Below, in pieces: positions 41,799 to 50,417 of a DNA stretch of 64,000 nucleotides. Both the position numbers and the translations under genes were made by a program. Source of the stretch: Pseudonocardia halophobica (lineage in GTDB: Bacteria; Actinomycetota; Actinomycetes; Mycobacteriales; Pseudonocardiaceae). Each line of letters opens with the position of its first letter. Within the stretch, counting starts at the first letter, position 1. The stretch lies in NCBI RefSeq assembly GCF_027922425.1, contig NZ_BSFQ01000035.1, positions 17,182-81,181 on the forward strand, read 5' to 3'. Under the pieces are notes generated by a model. It was not told the origin of the DNA. It worked only from the letters and a program-made list of their open reading frames with translations, and did not search any database.

Positions 41799-42950
41799 TC
41801 ACAGGCCGAGGGAACGGCCGATGACCTCCTTCATGATCTCGGTGGTGCCGCCGTAGATGCGGGTGATCCGGGCGTCCGCGTACGCCTTCGCGATGGGGTA
41901 CTCGTTCATGTACCCGTAGCCGCCGTGCAACTGCAGGCAGCGGTCGACGACCCGGCCCTGCAGCTCGGTGCACCAGTACTTGGCCTTGCTGGCGTCGACC
42001 GCGGTGAGGTCGTCCGCGTTGAGCGCGCGGATGCAGTCGTCGACGTAGTGCCAGGCCAGCTCGACCTCCGTGGCGATCTCGGCGAGCACGAACTTGGAGT
42101 TCTGGAACGAGCCGATCGGCTGGCCGAAGGCCTTGCGCTCCTTGACGTACTCCAGGGTCCAGTTCAGCGCGGCCTCCGCGGCCGCGACGCCCGCGACGGC
42201 GATCGACAGCCGCTCCTGCGGCAGCTTGGTGACCAGCTGCGTGAAGCCCTGCCCCTCCGACTCGCCCAGCAGGTTCGCGACCGGGACCCGGACGTCGGTG
42301 AACGACAGCTCCGCGGTGTCCTGGGCGTGCTGGCCGAGCTTGTCGAGGTTGCGGCCGCGCTCGAAGCCCTCCATCCCGCGCTCGAGCACGAGCAGGGACA
42401 TGCCCTTGTGCTTCTGCGACGGGTCGGTCTTCACCGCGGTGATCACCACATCGGCGTTGATCCCGTTGGTGATGAAGGTCTTCGCCCCGTTGACGACGTA
42501 GTGGTCGCCCTCGCGGCGAGCCGTCGTCGACATCGACGCGAGGTCGGAGCCGATGCCCGGCTCGGTCATCGCGATCGCGGTGATCAGGTCACCGGACACG
42601 ATGCCGGGGAGCCAGCGCTTCTTCTGCTCCTCGTTCGCGTAGGTGAGGAAGTACGGCATGCAGATGTCGTTGTGCAGCGTCAGGCCGAGGCCCGAGCCGC
42701 CGCACCCGGCGCGCATGAGCTCCTCGATGACCACGGCGTTGAAGCGGAAGTCCTTGACCCCGCCGCCGCCGTACTCCTCGGGCACGTCCATGCCGAGGAA
42801 GCCGTTCTTCCCCGCCTTCGCGAACACCTCCCGCGGGACGATGCTGTCCCGGTTCCACTGCTCGTCGTGGGGGGCGATCTCGACCTCGACGAACTTCCGG
42901 AACGACTCCCGGAAGGCCTCGTGGTCGCTGTCGTAGAGGGTGCGCTTCAT
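41799..42950 (-). CDS. Acyl-CoA dehydrogenase
   Basis: A 383-aa FAD flavoprotein that introduces the alpha-beta double bond into an acyl-CoA. Landmarks are ITAIAMTEPGIGSDLASM near residues 122-139, FITNGINADVVI near 160-171, QERLSIAVAGVAAAEAAL near 230-247, LQLHGGYGYMNEYP near 337-350 and IYGGTTEIMKEVIGRSL at the end. The long-chain/isovaleryl-type pattern suggests a medium to long or branched substrate. It lies 12 nt after the SDR gene in the same minus-strand operon. Confidence 0.88.
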   Translation of the reverse strand: MKRTLYDSDHEAFRESFRKFVEVEIAPHDEQWNRDSIVPREVFAKAGKNGFLGMDVPEEYGGGGVKDFRFNAVVIEELMRAGCGGSGLGLTLHNDICMPYFLTYANEEQKKRWLPGIVSGDLITAIAMTEPGIGSDLASMSTTARREGDHYVVNGAKTFITNGINADVVITAVKTDPSQKHKGMSLLVLERGMEGFERGRNLDKLGQHAQDTAELSFTDVRVPVANLLGESEGQGFTQLVTKLPQERLSIAVAGVAAAEAALNWTLEYVKERKAFGQPIGSFQNSKFVLAEIATEVELAWHYVDDCIRALNADDLTAVDASKAKYWCTELQGRVVDRCLQLHGGYGYMNEYPIAKAYADARITRIYGGTTEIMKEVIGRSLGL

Positions 42951-42962
42951 GTCGGGAACTCC

Positions 42963-43724
42963 CTACCGCGGGGCCATGCGGATGGCGCCGTCGAGGCGGA
43001 TGACCTCGCCGTTGAGCATCGGGTTCGCCACGATGTGCGCGGCGAGCAGACCGTACTCGCTCGGCTTACCCAGCCGGGCCGGGTGCGGCACCTGCTTGCC
43101 CAGCGACTCCTTGGCCTCCTCGGGCAGGCCGCCCAGCAGCGGGGTCTCGAACAGCCCCGGCGCGATGGTGTTGACCCGGATCTGCGCGCTCGCGAGGTCG
43201 CGGGCGATCGGCAGCGTCATGCCGACGACACCGCCCTTCGACGCCGAGTAGGCCGCCTGGCCGATCTGGCCCTCGAAGGCCGCGACCGAGGCCGTGTTGA
43301 TGATGACGCCGCGCTCGCCGTCGACCGGGTCGGTCTGCGCGATGCGCTCGGCGGCCAGCCGGATCACGTTGAACGTGCCGATCAGGTTGACCGTGACGAC
43401 CTTGGTGAAGGCGTCGAGCGGGAACGCGCCCTGCTTGCCGACGGTCTTGATCGCGTTGCCGATGCCGGCGCAGTTGACCGCGACGCGCAGCGTGCCCAGC
43501 TCGGCGGCGACGTCGAGCGCCGCGGTGACCTGTGCCTCGTCGGTCACGTCGGCCGCGACGAACCGGGCCTTCTCGCCCAGCTTCTCGGCGATCTCGGCGC
43601 CCTGCGACGACGGCAGGTCGACGATCACGACCGACGCGCCGGCGTCGAGCAGGGTCTCGGCGGTGGCGAGGCCGAGACCGGAGGCCCCGCCGGTGACGAG
43701 CGCGACCTGTCCGGTGATGTCCAT
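42963..43724 (-). CDS. SDR-type 3-hydroxyacyl-CoA dehydrogenase
   Basis: A 253-aa short-chain dehydrogenase. The NAD-binding motif TGGASGLG lies at about residues 11-18, the NAG motif as NCAGIGNA near 84-91, and the catalytic Ser-Tyr-Lys in NTASVAAF and YSASKGG near 145-165. The closest family is the type II 3-hydroxyacyl-CoA dehydrogenase (HSD17B10-like), the third step of beta-oxidation. Its place between thiolase and acyl-CoA dehydrogenase genes fits that reaction. Gaps are 12 nt downstream and 80 nt upstream. Confidence 0.87.
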   Translation of the reverse strand: MDITGQVALVTGGASGLGLATAETLLDAGASVVIVDLPSSQGAEIAEKLGEKARFVAADVTDEAQVTAALDVAAELGTLRVAVNCAGIGNAIKTVGKQGAFPLDAFTKVVTVNLIGTFNVIRLAAERIAQTDPVDGERGVIINTASVAAFEGQIGQAAYSASKGGVVGMTLPIARDLASAQIRVNTIAPGLFETPLLGGLPEEAKESLGKQVPHPARLGKPSEYGLLAAHIVANPMLNGEVIRLDGAIRMAPR

Positions 43725-43804
43725 GGGGTGAGGAACCTCCAGCTCGGTGGGGGAAGTGACGAGGGCGCGGCACCGGTCGGCGCCGCGCCCTCGACGAATG
43801 GGGG

Positions 43805-44953
43805 TCAGAGCAGCTCGAGGATGGTGGCGTTGGCCTGGCCGCCGCCCTCGCACATCGTCTGCAGGCCGTAGCGGATCCCGTTGTCGCGCATGTGGTGGAC
43901 CAGCGTGGTCATGATCCGCGCGCCGGAGCCGCCCAGCGGGTGGCCCAGGGCGATCGCACCGCCGTTGGGGTTGAGCGCCTTGACGTCCGCGCCCTCGATG
44001 TCCGCCAGCCACGCCATCGGCACCGGGGCGAACGCCTCGTTGACCTCGAAGGCGCCGATCTCGTCGATCTTGAGGCCGGACTTCGCGAGCGCCTTCTGGG
44101 TGGCCGGGATCGGCGCGGTCAGCATGATGACCGGGTCGGCACCGGCGAGGACGGCGGTGTGTACCCGGGCGATCGGGGTGAGGCCGAGCTCCGCGGCCTT
44201 CTCCGACGTGGTCATCAGCAGCGCGGCCGAGCCGTCCGAGATCTGGGAGGCGTTGCCGGCGTGGATCACGCCGTCCTCCTTGAAGACCGTCTTCAGCTTG
44301 GCCAGGCCCTCGACCGAGCCGCCGGGGCGGATGCCCTCGTCCTGGCTGATCACGGTGCCGTCGGGCAGCGTGACCGGGGCGATCTGGCTCTCGAACCGGC
44401 CCGAGGACTGGGCGGCGGCGGCCTTCTCGTGGCTGCCGATCGCGAACTCGTCGAGCTGGGTGCGGGAGAAGCCCCACTGCTCGGCGATCATCTCGGCGCC
44501 GATGCCCTGGTTCGGGAAGACACCGTCGTAGCGGGCGAGGAACTTCTCGCCGAACGGGTTCTGGCCGTTGGACGAGGAGCCCATCGGCACCCGGGACATC
44601 GACTCGACGCCACCGGCCACGACGACGTCGTACTGGCCCGCGATCAGGCCGGCGGCCGCGAAGTGCACGGACTGCTGCGAGGACCCGCACTGGCGGTCCA
44701 CGGTCACGCCGGTGACGGTCTCCGGGAACCCGGCCGCGAGCGCGGCGGTGCGGCCGATGTCCATGGTCTGCTCGCCGACCTGGGACACACAGCCCCAGAT
44801 GACGTCCTCGATCACGGCGGGGTCGACGCCCGACCGCTCGGCCAGCGAGGTCAGGACGTGCGCCGACAGGTCGGCGGGGTGGATGCCGGACAGGCCGCCG
44901 TTGCGCTTGCCGACGGGGGTGCGCACGGCTTCGACGATGACTGCATCACGCAC
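43805..44953 (-). CDS. Acetyl-CoA acyltransferase (thiolase)
   Basis: A 382-aa thiolase for the last step of beta-oxidation. The acyl-accepting Cys lies in DRQCGSSQQ near residue 89, the conserved NGGAIALGHPLGGSGAR near 334-350 holds the catalytic His, and CEGGGQANATILE at the end holds the second Cys. GTG 44953 is chosen because AAGGAGCTCGACC lies just upstream and homology begins at once (VRDAVIVEAVRTPVG). It leads a four-gene operon. A GAAC-N4-GTTC site is about 135 bp upstream. Confidence 0.9.
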   Translation of the reverse strand: MRDAVIVEAVRTPVGKRNGGLSGIHPADLSAHVLTSLAERSGVDPAVIEDVIWGCVSQVGEQTMDIGRTAALAAGFPETVTGVTVDRQCGSSQQSVHFAAAGLIAGQYDVVVAGGVESMSRVPMGSSSNGQNPFGEKFLARYDGVFPNQGIGAEMIAEQWGFSRTQLDEFAIGSHEKAAAAQSSGRFESQIAPVTLPDGTVISQDEGIRPGGSVEGLAKLKTVFKEDGVIHAGNASQISDGSAALLMTTSEKAAELGLTPIARVHTAVLAGADPVIMLTAPIPATQKALAKSGLKIDEIGAFEVNEAFAPVPMAWLADIEGADVKALNPNGGAIALGHPLGGSGARIMTTLVHHMRDNGIRYGLQTMCEGGGQANATILELL

Positions 44954-45085
44954 GGTCGAGCTCCTTGTCTCGCGGGTGAGGTCGCAGCGGACTGCTGCCG
45001 ACGGTGCCCGCGCGGAGCGCCGTCGCCTTCCCCGCACCGTAGCAGCGAAACAGTCAGTTCTGACCGCCCGGAGGTGTGGCGTACA

Positions 45086-45097
45086 GAACACTCGTTC
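45086..45097. promoter_or_regulatory. Candidate TetR-type operator (GAACACTCGTTC)
   Basis: A dyad GAAC-ACTC-GTTC lies 133-144 bp upstream of the thiolase start. It matches the site at 61958 in 10 of 12 positions. The operon's own TetR gene is the likely regulator. Confidence 0.5.
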
Positions 45098-45453
45098 AGA
45101 TCGCCTGGTCAGTGCAGTCTGCGAGAACGCCGAGGGCCGGCGGACGGGGTGTGTGAGGCGTTGCGCGGCAGCTCCGGGCAGCGCTTCGCTCGACTACGAG
45201 CGGAGGTCGGCGGCGAGTCGGCCGGGGCAGTGCGACAGGCGCGTCTCGTCTCGGTGATCGCCGAAGGTGTGCGCGCAGGGCTCCTTGACCCGCCACCACT
45301 GCACGGAAGCGCTAGTTACGGCACCAGCCGCGCCGCACGACTGTGCCGACAGCACCTGATGATCGCCACTGGTGTGCACGTGCGGCTGGTCGAGCTGTCC
45401 CCGCTGCACGCAGTCGCCGATCATGTGTGGAGAGGCTTTGATCAACCCGCGCG

Positions 45454-45519
45454 CTGCCGGAACTCGCGACTCGCGCTGCCGGAACTCGCGACTCGCGCTA
45501 CCGGAACTCGCGACTCGCG
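45454..45519. repeat. Three tandem 22-bp repeats
   Basis: Units begin at 45454, 45476 and 45498. Each contains CCGGAACTCGCGACTCGCG; the third has A for G at its third base. The repeats lie 80 bp past the stop of the ABC binding protein gene, in a region without a clear gene. Confidence 0.8.
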
Positions 45520-45602
45520 GACAGCAGCTCCGGGAGGCCGCGAGGCGCCCGGGCCGCTCGCCCGGGCGCCCCGTCTCAGCGGATCGTCGTTGCAGCCGGC
45601 GG

Positions 45603-46763
45603 TCAGTTGCCGCCGGGGTTGAGGGTGACGGTCTCGGGCTGGTAGCTCGTGCCCACGACGTCGACCCCCTCGCCCTTGAGCATGTCGATCGCCTTGGTCA
45701 CGTAGTCGTTGCTGTAGGCCTCGGGGTCGGGGTCCTTGGTGAGCACGGTCTGGCCGTCGGCGTTGACCGCGGTACGGGCGACGTTCACCGTCTGCGCCCA
45801 GGCCGCCGGGTCGATCGTGCCGGCGCCCGCGGCGGGCGAGGGCCAGATCAGCTTGTTGACCTCGTTGACCTGCCACAGCTGGTGGCTGGCGCCGAGCTTC
45901 GACCCGGCCTTGACCACGATGTCGCGGCAGGCGGCGACGTTGTCCCGGCAGTACGCCCAGCCCTTGATCGACGCCGCGACGAAGCGCACCGTCCGGTCCT
46001 GGTAGGCGGGGTCGGAGAGCTTGTCGGTGCTCGCCCAGATCGCGTCCTGCAGCATCGCGGTGCCGTCGGTGTTCCAGTCGACGACCGTGAAGTCCGACGG
46101 CTGGTACAGCTGCCCCGTCGCCGGGTTCTGCGCCTCGAGGACCTGCGCGTACTCGTTGTAGGACATGGCCTGCGCCGCGTCGATCTCGCCCGAGAGCAGC
46201 GCCTGCATGTCGAACTGCTGCTGCACGAGCGTCACGTCGGAGGGCTTGAGGCCGGCCTTGGTCATGCCCGCGAACAGCTCGAACTCGTTGCCGAAACCCC
46301 AGTTGCCGATCTTCTTCCCGGCGAACTGCCCGGGCTGGGTGATGCCCTTGTCCGCGAACGCCACCTGCCGGGTGCCGGAGCGCTGGAAGATCTGCGCGAC
46401 GTCCGTGATCGCGGCGCCCTGCTCCCGCGAGGCGAGGGCCTTGGGCACCCAGGCGATCGCATAGTCCGCCTGGCCCTGCGCCAGCACCGTCTGCGGGACG
46501 ATGTCGACACCGCCTTCCTTGATCCGGACGTCGAGCCCCTTCTCCCGGTAGTAGCCCTGGTCGATCGCGGCCAGGTAGCCCGCGAACTGGCCCTGGGTGA
46601 ACCACTGCAGCTGCAGGGTCACCGGCTGCAGACCGCCGGCCGCGGTGGTGGCGCCACCGGAGGCCTGCTGGCCGGCGGGCGTGGTGGAACAGGCGGCGAG
46701 CACGACGGCCGCGGCGGCGCCGATCGCCGCCAGGGCCGTGCGGCCGAAACGGGGTCTCTTCAC
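45603..46763 (-). CDS. NMT1/THI5-like ABC transporter substrate-binding lipoprotein
   Basis: A 386-aa exported binding protein. The signal peptide ends with the lipobox VLAAC (about Cys25). The NMT1/SsuA-type domain begins LQLQWFTQGQFAGYLAAIDQGYYREKGLDV near residues 53-83, and continues with DIVPQTVLAQGQADYAIAW. Such proteins bind pyrimidine-like (HMP), sulfonate or related compounds. GTG 46763 overlaps the permease stop (GTGA). It is the last gene of a four-gene importer operon that is divergent from a pyrimidine-type catabolic operon, so a pyrimidine or hydantoin substrate is likely (inference). Confidence 0.85.
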   Translation of the reverse strand: MKRPRFGRTALAAIGAAAAVVLAACSTTPAGQQASGGATTAAGGLQPVTLQLQWFTQGQFAGYLAAIDQGYYREKGLDVRIKEGGVDIVPQTVLAQGQADYAIAWVPKALASREQGAAITDVAQIFQRSGTRQVAFADKGITQPGQFAGKKIGNWGFGNEFELFAGMTKAGLKPSDVTLVQQQFDMQALLSGEIDAAQAMSYNEYAQVLEAQNPATGQLYQPSDFTVVDWNTDGTAMLQDAIWASTDKLSDPAYQDRTVRFVAASIKGWAYCRDNVAACRDIVVKAGSKLGASHQLWQVNEVNKLIWPSPAAGAGTIDPAAWAQTVNVARTAVNADGQTVLTKDPDPEAYSNDYVTKAIDMLKGEGVDVVGTSYQPETVTLNPGGN

Positions 46764-47593
46764 GAGGCACCTCCGGGGCGGTTGCGGGTCACGAGCCGCT
46801 CGGCGAGCAGCCCGGCGAGGAAGAAGAGCAGCCCCAGGACGATCGAGGCGGCGACGAAGGCCCACGCGCGGGCGTAGGCGGTGTTGGCGGCGGCCGCGGA
46901 GATCCGGCTGCCCAGCCCGTTCTGCAGGCCGCCGAAGTACTCCGCGACGATCGCGGCGATCACGGCGGCGGGTGCGGCGAGCCGCAGGCCGGTCATCACG
47001 TACGGGATCGCCCCGGGCAACCGCACGAACCGGGTGTACTGACGGCGGGTGGCCGCCAGGGCGACCATCAGCTCGTCGTGCACCGGGCGGACCTGGCGGA
47101 GCCCGCGCGCGGTCGACACGTACACCGGCACCACGACGACGACCATCACGACGAGCCGCCGCGGGATCTCGGTGGTGGAGCCGAACATCGTGGTGAACAC
47201 CGGCGCCAGCGCGACGATCGGGATGGCGCTCGCCGCCAGCACCACCGGCGTGACCAGGTCCGACACCACCCGAACGCCGGCGGCGAGGATCGCGAGCAGC
47301 ACCCCGAGGACGAACCCGAGGACCAGCCCGACCAGCGCGTTCCCGCCGGTGACGGCCGCGGTCTCGAGGAGCACCGGGAACTGCGCGCCGATCTGCTCGG
47401 CGATCGCGGTCGGCGCGGGCAGCAGGAAGGCCGGCAGCCCGCCGACCGTCACGACCAGCTGCCAGACCACCAGGACCGCGGCCCCGAAGACCACCGGCGC
47501 GACGATCACCGAGACGCCGCGGAACCGGCGGCCCGGCCCGGCCACCGCACCGACGCCACCCGCGGCGGCCGCACCCCCGACCGGCGCGCTCAC
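46760..47593 (-). CDS. ABC transporter permease (BPD_transp_1)
   Basis: A 277-aa inner-membrane permease with about six helices. The cytoplasmic EAA loop reads ELMVALAATRRQYTRFVRLPGAIPYVMTGLR near residues 176-206, where it docks on the ATPase. It belongs to the SsuC/ThiX/TauC-type group. It is one of two permeases in this operon, so the channel is probably a heterodimer. Overlaps the binding protein start by 4 nt. Confidence 0.85.
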   Translation of the reverse strand: MSAPVGGAAAAGGVGAVAGPGRRFRGVSVIVAPVVFGAAVLVVWQLVVTVGGLPAFLLPAPTAIAEQIGAQFPVLLETAAVTGGNALVGLVLGFVLGVLLAILAAGVRVVSDLVTPVVLAASAIPIVALAPVFTTMFGSTTEIPRRLVVMVVVVVPVYVSTARGLRQVRPVHDELMVALAATRRQYTRFVRLPGAIPYVMTGLRLAAPAAVIAAIVAEYFGGLQNGLGSRISAAAANTAYARAWAFVAASIVLGLLFFLAGLLAERLVTRNRPGGAS

Positions 47594-47612
47594 AGCGCGC
47601 TCGATTCCGCGC

Positions 47613-48458
47613 TCATTCCGCGTGCCCCTCGGTCGCGGCGCCCTTGCGCAGCGCCTCCCGCACCGCGGTGACCGCCTCGAAGAACGCGGCGGTCTCGCGG
47701 ACGTCCTCCACGGTGTCGGGGACGAGGTCGTCCCCGGCCACCGGCGGACGGCGCCCGGCGACGATCTCGGTGATCCGCCCCGGCCGCGGCGACATCACCA
47801 CGACCCGGTCCGAGAGCACGACGGCCTCGGGGATCGAGTGCGTCACGAACAGCACCGCGGCGCCGGTCTCCCCGGCGATCCGCAGCAGCTCGGCCTGCAT
47901 CCGCTCGCGGGTCATCTCGTCGAGGGCGCCGAACGGCTCGTCCATCAGCAGCAGCCCCGGGCTCGGCGCGAGCGCCCGCGCGATCGCGACCCGCTGCTGC
48001 ATGCCGCCGGACAGCTCGGCCGGCCGGGCCCCCGCGAACTCCGCGAGCCCGACGAGCTCGAGCAGCTCCACCGCCCGGCGCCGCCGCTCCGCCCTGCCGA
48101 CCCCGTGGACCTGCAGCGGCAGCTCGACGTTCTCGGCGACCGTCCGCCAGTCCAGCAGGCCGGCCTGCTGGAACGCGATGCCGTAGCGCTGGTCGAGCCG
48201 GGCCTGCCGGGCGCTCGTGCCGGCGACGGCCACGGTCCCGGCGGTCGGCTCCACCAGGTCCGCGACCACCCGCAGCAACGTGGACTTGCCGCAGCCGGAC
48301 GGGCCGATCAGCGAGACGAACTCCCCCGCGGCGACCGTCAGGTCGACACCCGCGAGGGCCCGCACGACGCCGAAGGTCTTGTCCACCCCCTGCAGCTCGA
48401 CGGCGCTGATCCCCGCGTTCCCCGCGGCGTTCGTCTCCGCATTCCTTTCCGTGCTCAC
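47613..48458 (-). CDS. ABC transporter ATP-binding protein
   Basis: A 281-aa ATPase. Walker A GPSGCGKST lies near residues 51-59, the signature LSGGMQQRVAIARAL near 147-161 and Walker B LLLMDEPFGALD near 167-178. All are intact. It is of the SsuB/TauB/ThiZ type and would energise the two permeases. GTG 48458 overlaps the upstream permease stop (GTGA). Confidence 0.9.
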   Translation of the reverse strand: MSTERNAETNAAGNAGISAVELQGVDKTFGVVRALAGVDLTVAAGEFVSLIGPSGCGKSTLLRVVADLVEPTAGTVAVAGTSARQARLDQRYGIAFQQAGLLDWRTVAENVELPLQVHGVGRAERRRRAVELLELVGLAEFAGARPAELSGGMQQRVAIARALAPSPGLLLMDEPFGALDEMTRERMQAELLRIAGETGAAVLFVTHSIPEAVVLSDRVVVMSPRPGRITEIVAGRRPPVAGDDLVPDTVEDVRETAAFFEAVTAVREALRKGAATEGHAE

Positions 48459-49330
48459 GCGACGCTCCCCCGGTACCGCCGCAGCGCCAGCTCCAGCAGC
48501 CCGACCGCGCCCGCGGCCACCAGGCCCAGGACGGCCGCACCGAGGATGGCGGCGTACATCTGCGAGGGGTCGCCCGTGGCGGACTGCGCGTACTCGATGA
48601 TCAACCGTCCGATCCCGCCGCGGGTGCCGGTGGAGATCTCCGCGACGATCGCGCCGACGACCGCGGCGGCCGCCGCCAGGCGCACGGCCGGGACCAGGTG
48701 CGGCACCGACGCGGGCAGCCGGAGCCGCACCAGCGTCGTCCACCAGCCCGCGGCCAGGCTGCGGAACATCTCGACGTCCGCCTCCCGCGGCGAGGTCAGC
48801 CCCCGCAGCATGCCGACCGAGATCGGGAAGAAGGCGAGGTAGGAGGAGATCACCATGACGCTGGCCCACGGCTCCCACGCCCAGCCCCCGATCGCGATCT
48901 TGCCGCCCCATCCCGCGACCAGCGGCGCGATCGCGATCAGCGGGACGGTCTGCGAGGCGATCACGTAGGGCAGCACCGCCTTCTCGGCGACGGCGAACCG
49001 CTGCATGAGCACCGCGAGCAGCACCCCGGCGATCCCGCCGAGGACCAGCCCGCCCAGCGCGAGCCCGAGGGTGAACAGCGCGCCCGAGGCGATCGCCGCC
49101 CCGACCGCGCGCGGCTCCGCGGCGCCCGCGACCTCCGGGGCGCCCAGCCGGGCCAGCACCGTCCACACATGCGGCATCGCGGCGTCGTCGGTCCGGGGCA
49201 GGATCCGGGTGCCGCCGACCGTCACGCCGGCGTCGGGCAGGACGAGCTTGGCCAGCTCCCACAGCACGACCAGCAGGACGAACGCGGCGACGGCCGACGC
49301 CGCGCTGCGCAGCCTCCGCGTGCTCCCCAT
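48455..49330 (-). CDS. ABC transporter permease (BPD_transp_1)
   Basis: A 291-aa permease, first gene of the importer operon, with about six helices and the EAA loop EADVEMFRSLAAGWWTTLVRLRLPASVPHLVPAVRLA near residues 182-218. Between the first and second helices it carries a longer exported segment than its partner. ATG 49330 follows GAGGGGGCACC. Its 244-bp upstream region is shared with the divergent beta-ureidopropionase operon, which supports joint regulation. Confidence 0.85.
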   Translation of the reverse strand: MGSTRRLRSAASAVAAFVLLVVLWELAKLVLPDAGVTVGGTRILPRTDDAAMPHVWTVLARLGAPEVAGAAEPRAVGAAIASGALFTLGLALGGLVLGGIAGVLLAVLMQRFAVAEKAVLPYVIASQTVPLIAIAPLVAGWGGKIAIGGWAWEPWASVMVISSYLAFFPISVGMLRGLTSPREADVEMFRSLAAGWWTTLVRLRLPASVPHLVPAVRLAAAAAVVGAIVAEISTGTRGGIGRLIIEYAQSATGDPSQMYAAILGAAVLGLVAAGAVGLLELALRRYRGSVA

Positions 49331-49574
49331 GGTGCCCCCCTCGCTCGCCCGGTGATCCGGACGAAGGCGAATCCTGAGAGGTTGGCATGACGGCGGCGTT
49401 ACCGACAGGTTCCCACTGCCTCCAACCGGTCTCCCGCGGTCACGACTCGGCAACGGGGTGACAGCACGCGCACCGGACGTGACGATCACGCGTCGCGGCA
49501 CCGATGCCCCTTGCGCGGGCGGGCGTCGCGGCAGCAAGGTGACCGCCTCACGTTCCGCGCGAAGGGGGGCTTCG

Positions 49575-50417
49575 ATGTCGCGAACCGTCCGGGCGGCGAT
49601 CCTGCAGGCCAAGTGGACCGGCGACACCGCGTCCATGGTCGACGTGCACGAGTCGTACGCCCGTGCCGCCGCCGAGCAGGGCGCCCAGGTCATGGGCTTC
49701 CAGGAGGTCTTCAACGCCCCGTACTTCTGCCAGGTGCAGGAGTCCGAGCACTACCGCTGGGCCGAGCCCGTGCCGGACGGGCCGACCGTGCAGCGCATGC
49801 AGGCGCTCGCCCGGGAGACCGGGATGGTGCTCGTGGTGCCGGTCTTCGAGATCGAGAGCGCCGGGAACTACTACAACACCGCCGCCGTGATCGACGCCGA
49901 CGGCACCGTGCTCGGCAAGTACCGCAAGCACCACATCCCGCAGGTCAAGGGCTTCTGGGAGAAGTACTACTTCAAGCCCGGCAATCTCGGCTGGCCGGTG
50001 TTCGACACCGCGGTCGGCAAGGTCGGCGTGTACATCTGCTACGACCGGCACTTCCCCGAGGGCTGGCGCGCGCTCGGCCTCGCGGGCGCCGAGATCGTGT
50101 TCAACCCCAGCGCCACGAGCCGCGGGCTCTCGGCCTACCTCTGGCAGCTCGAGCAGCCGGCCGCCGCCGTGGCCAACGAGTACTTCGTCGCCGCGATCAA
50201 CCGGGTGGGCGTGGAGGAGTACGGGGACAACGACTTCTACGGCACCAGCTACTTCGTCGACCCCCGCGGGCAGTTCGTCGGCGACGTCGCGTCCGGCACG
50301 GAGGAGGAGCTGCTCGTCCGGGACCTCGACCTGGACATGATCGAGGAGGTCCGGCAGCTGTGGGCCTTCTACCGCGACCGCCGGCCCGACGCGTACGGCC
50401 CGCTGGTGGAGTCATGA
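49575..50417 (+). CDS. Beta-ureidopropionase/N-carbamoylputrescine amidase-like nitrilase
   Basis: A 280-aa carbon-nitrogen hydrolase. The Glu-Lys-Cys triad is visible as GFQEVFNAPYF (E44), GKYRKHHIPQ (near 116) and VYICYDRHFPE (Cys near 155). The closest families are beta-ureidopropionase (N-carbamoyl-beta-alanine to beta-alanine, CO2 and ammonia) and N-carbamoylputrescine amidase. The linked dihydropyrimidinase and aminotransferase genes favour the former. ATG 49575 has GAAGGGGGGC upstream. First gene of a four-gene plus-strand operon. Confidence 0.87.
   Translation: MSRTVRAAILQAKWTGDTASMVDVHESYARAAAEQGAQVMGFQEVFNAPYFCQVQESEHYRWAEPVPDGPTVQRMQALARETGMVLVVPVFEIESAGNYYNTAAVIDADGTVLGKYRKHHIPQVKGFWEKYYFKPGNLGWPVFDTAVGKVGVYICYDRHFPEGWRALGLAGAEIVFNPSATSRGLSAYLWQLEQPAAAVANEYFVAAINRVGVEEYGDNDFYGTSYFVDPRGQFVGDVASGTEEELLVRDLDLDMIEEVRQLWAFYRDRRPDAYGPLVES

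Larger units (their letters stand above)
44954..45602. other. 649-bp region without a supported gene
   Basis: The first 150 bp hold the thiolase operon promoter with the GAACACTCGTTC site. From about 45149 a GTG-initiated plus-strand frame of 157 codons runs to 45622, but it has no recognised domain, overlaps the convergent lipoprotein gene and includes a tandem repeat. I do not call it a gene. GC content and third-base bias are lower here than in the neighbours, suggesting decayed or foreign DNA. Confidence 0.4.

Noticed and set aside
45454..45519. Tandem repeats considered as a CRISPR array
   Set aside because: The 22-bp units are directly adjacent with no unique spacers, and no cas gene is in the window.
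44954..45602. A riboswitch (for example TPP) ahead of the NMT1-type importer
   Set aside because: The region lies downstream, not upstream, of that operon, and the actual 244-bp leader at 49331-49574 shows no recognisable TPP or cobalamin core.
45149..45622. A 157-codon GTG frame in the gap between the thiolase and ABC operons
   Set aside because: No known domain, no clear ribosome site, overlaps the end of a convergent gene and includes the tandem repeat as Arg/Leu/Ser-rich sequence. Kept only as an uncertain region.
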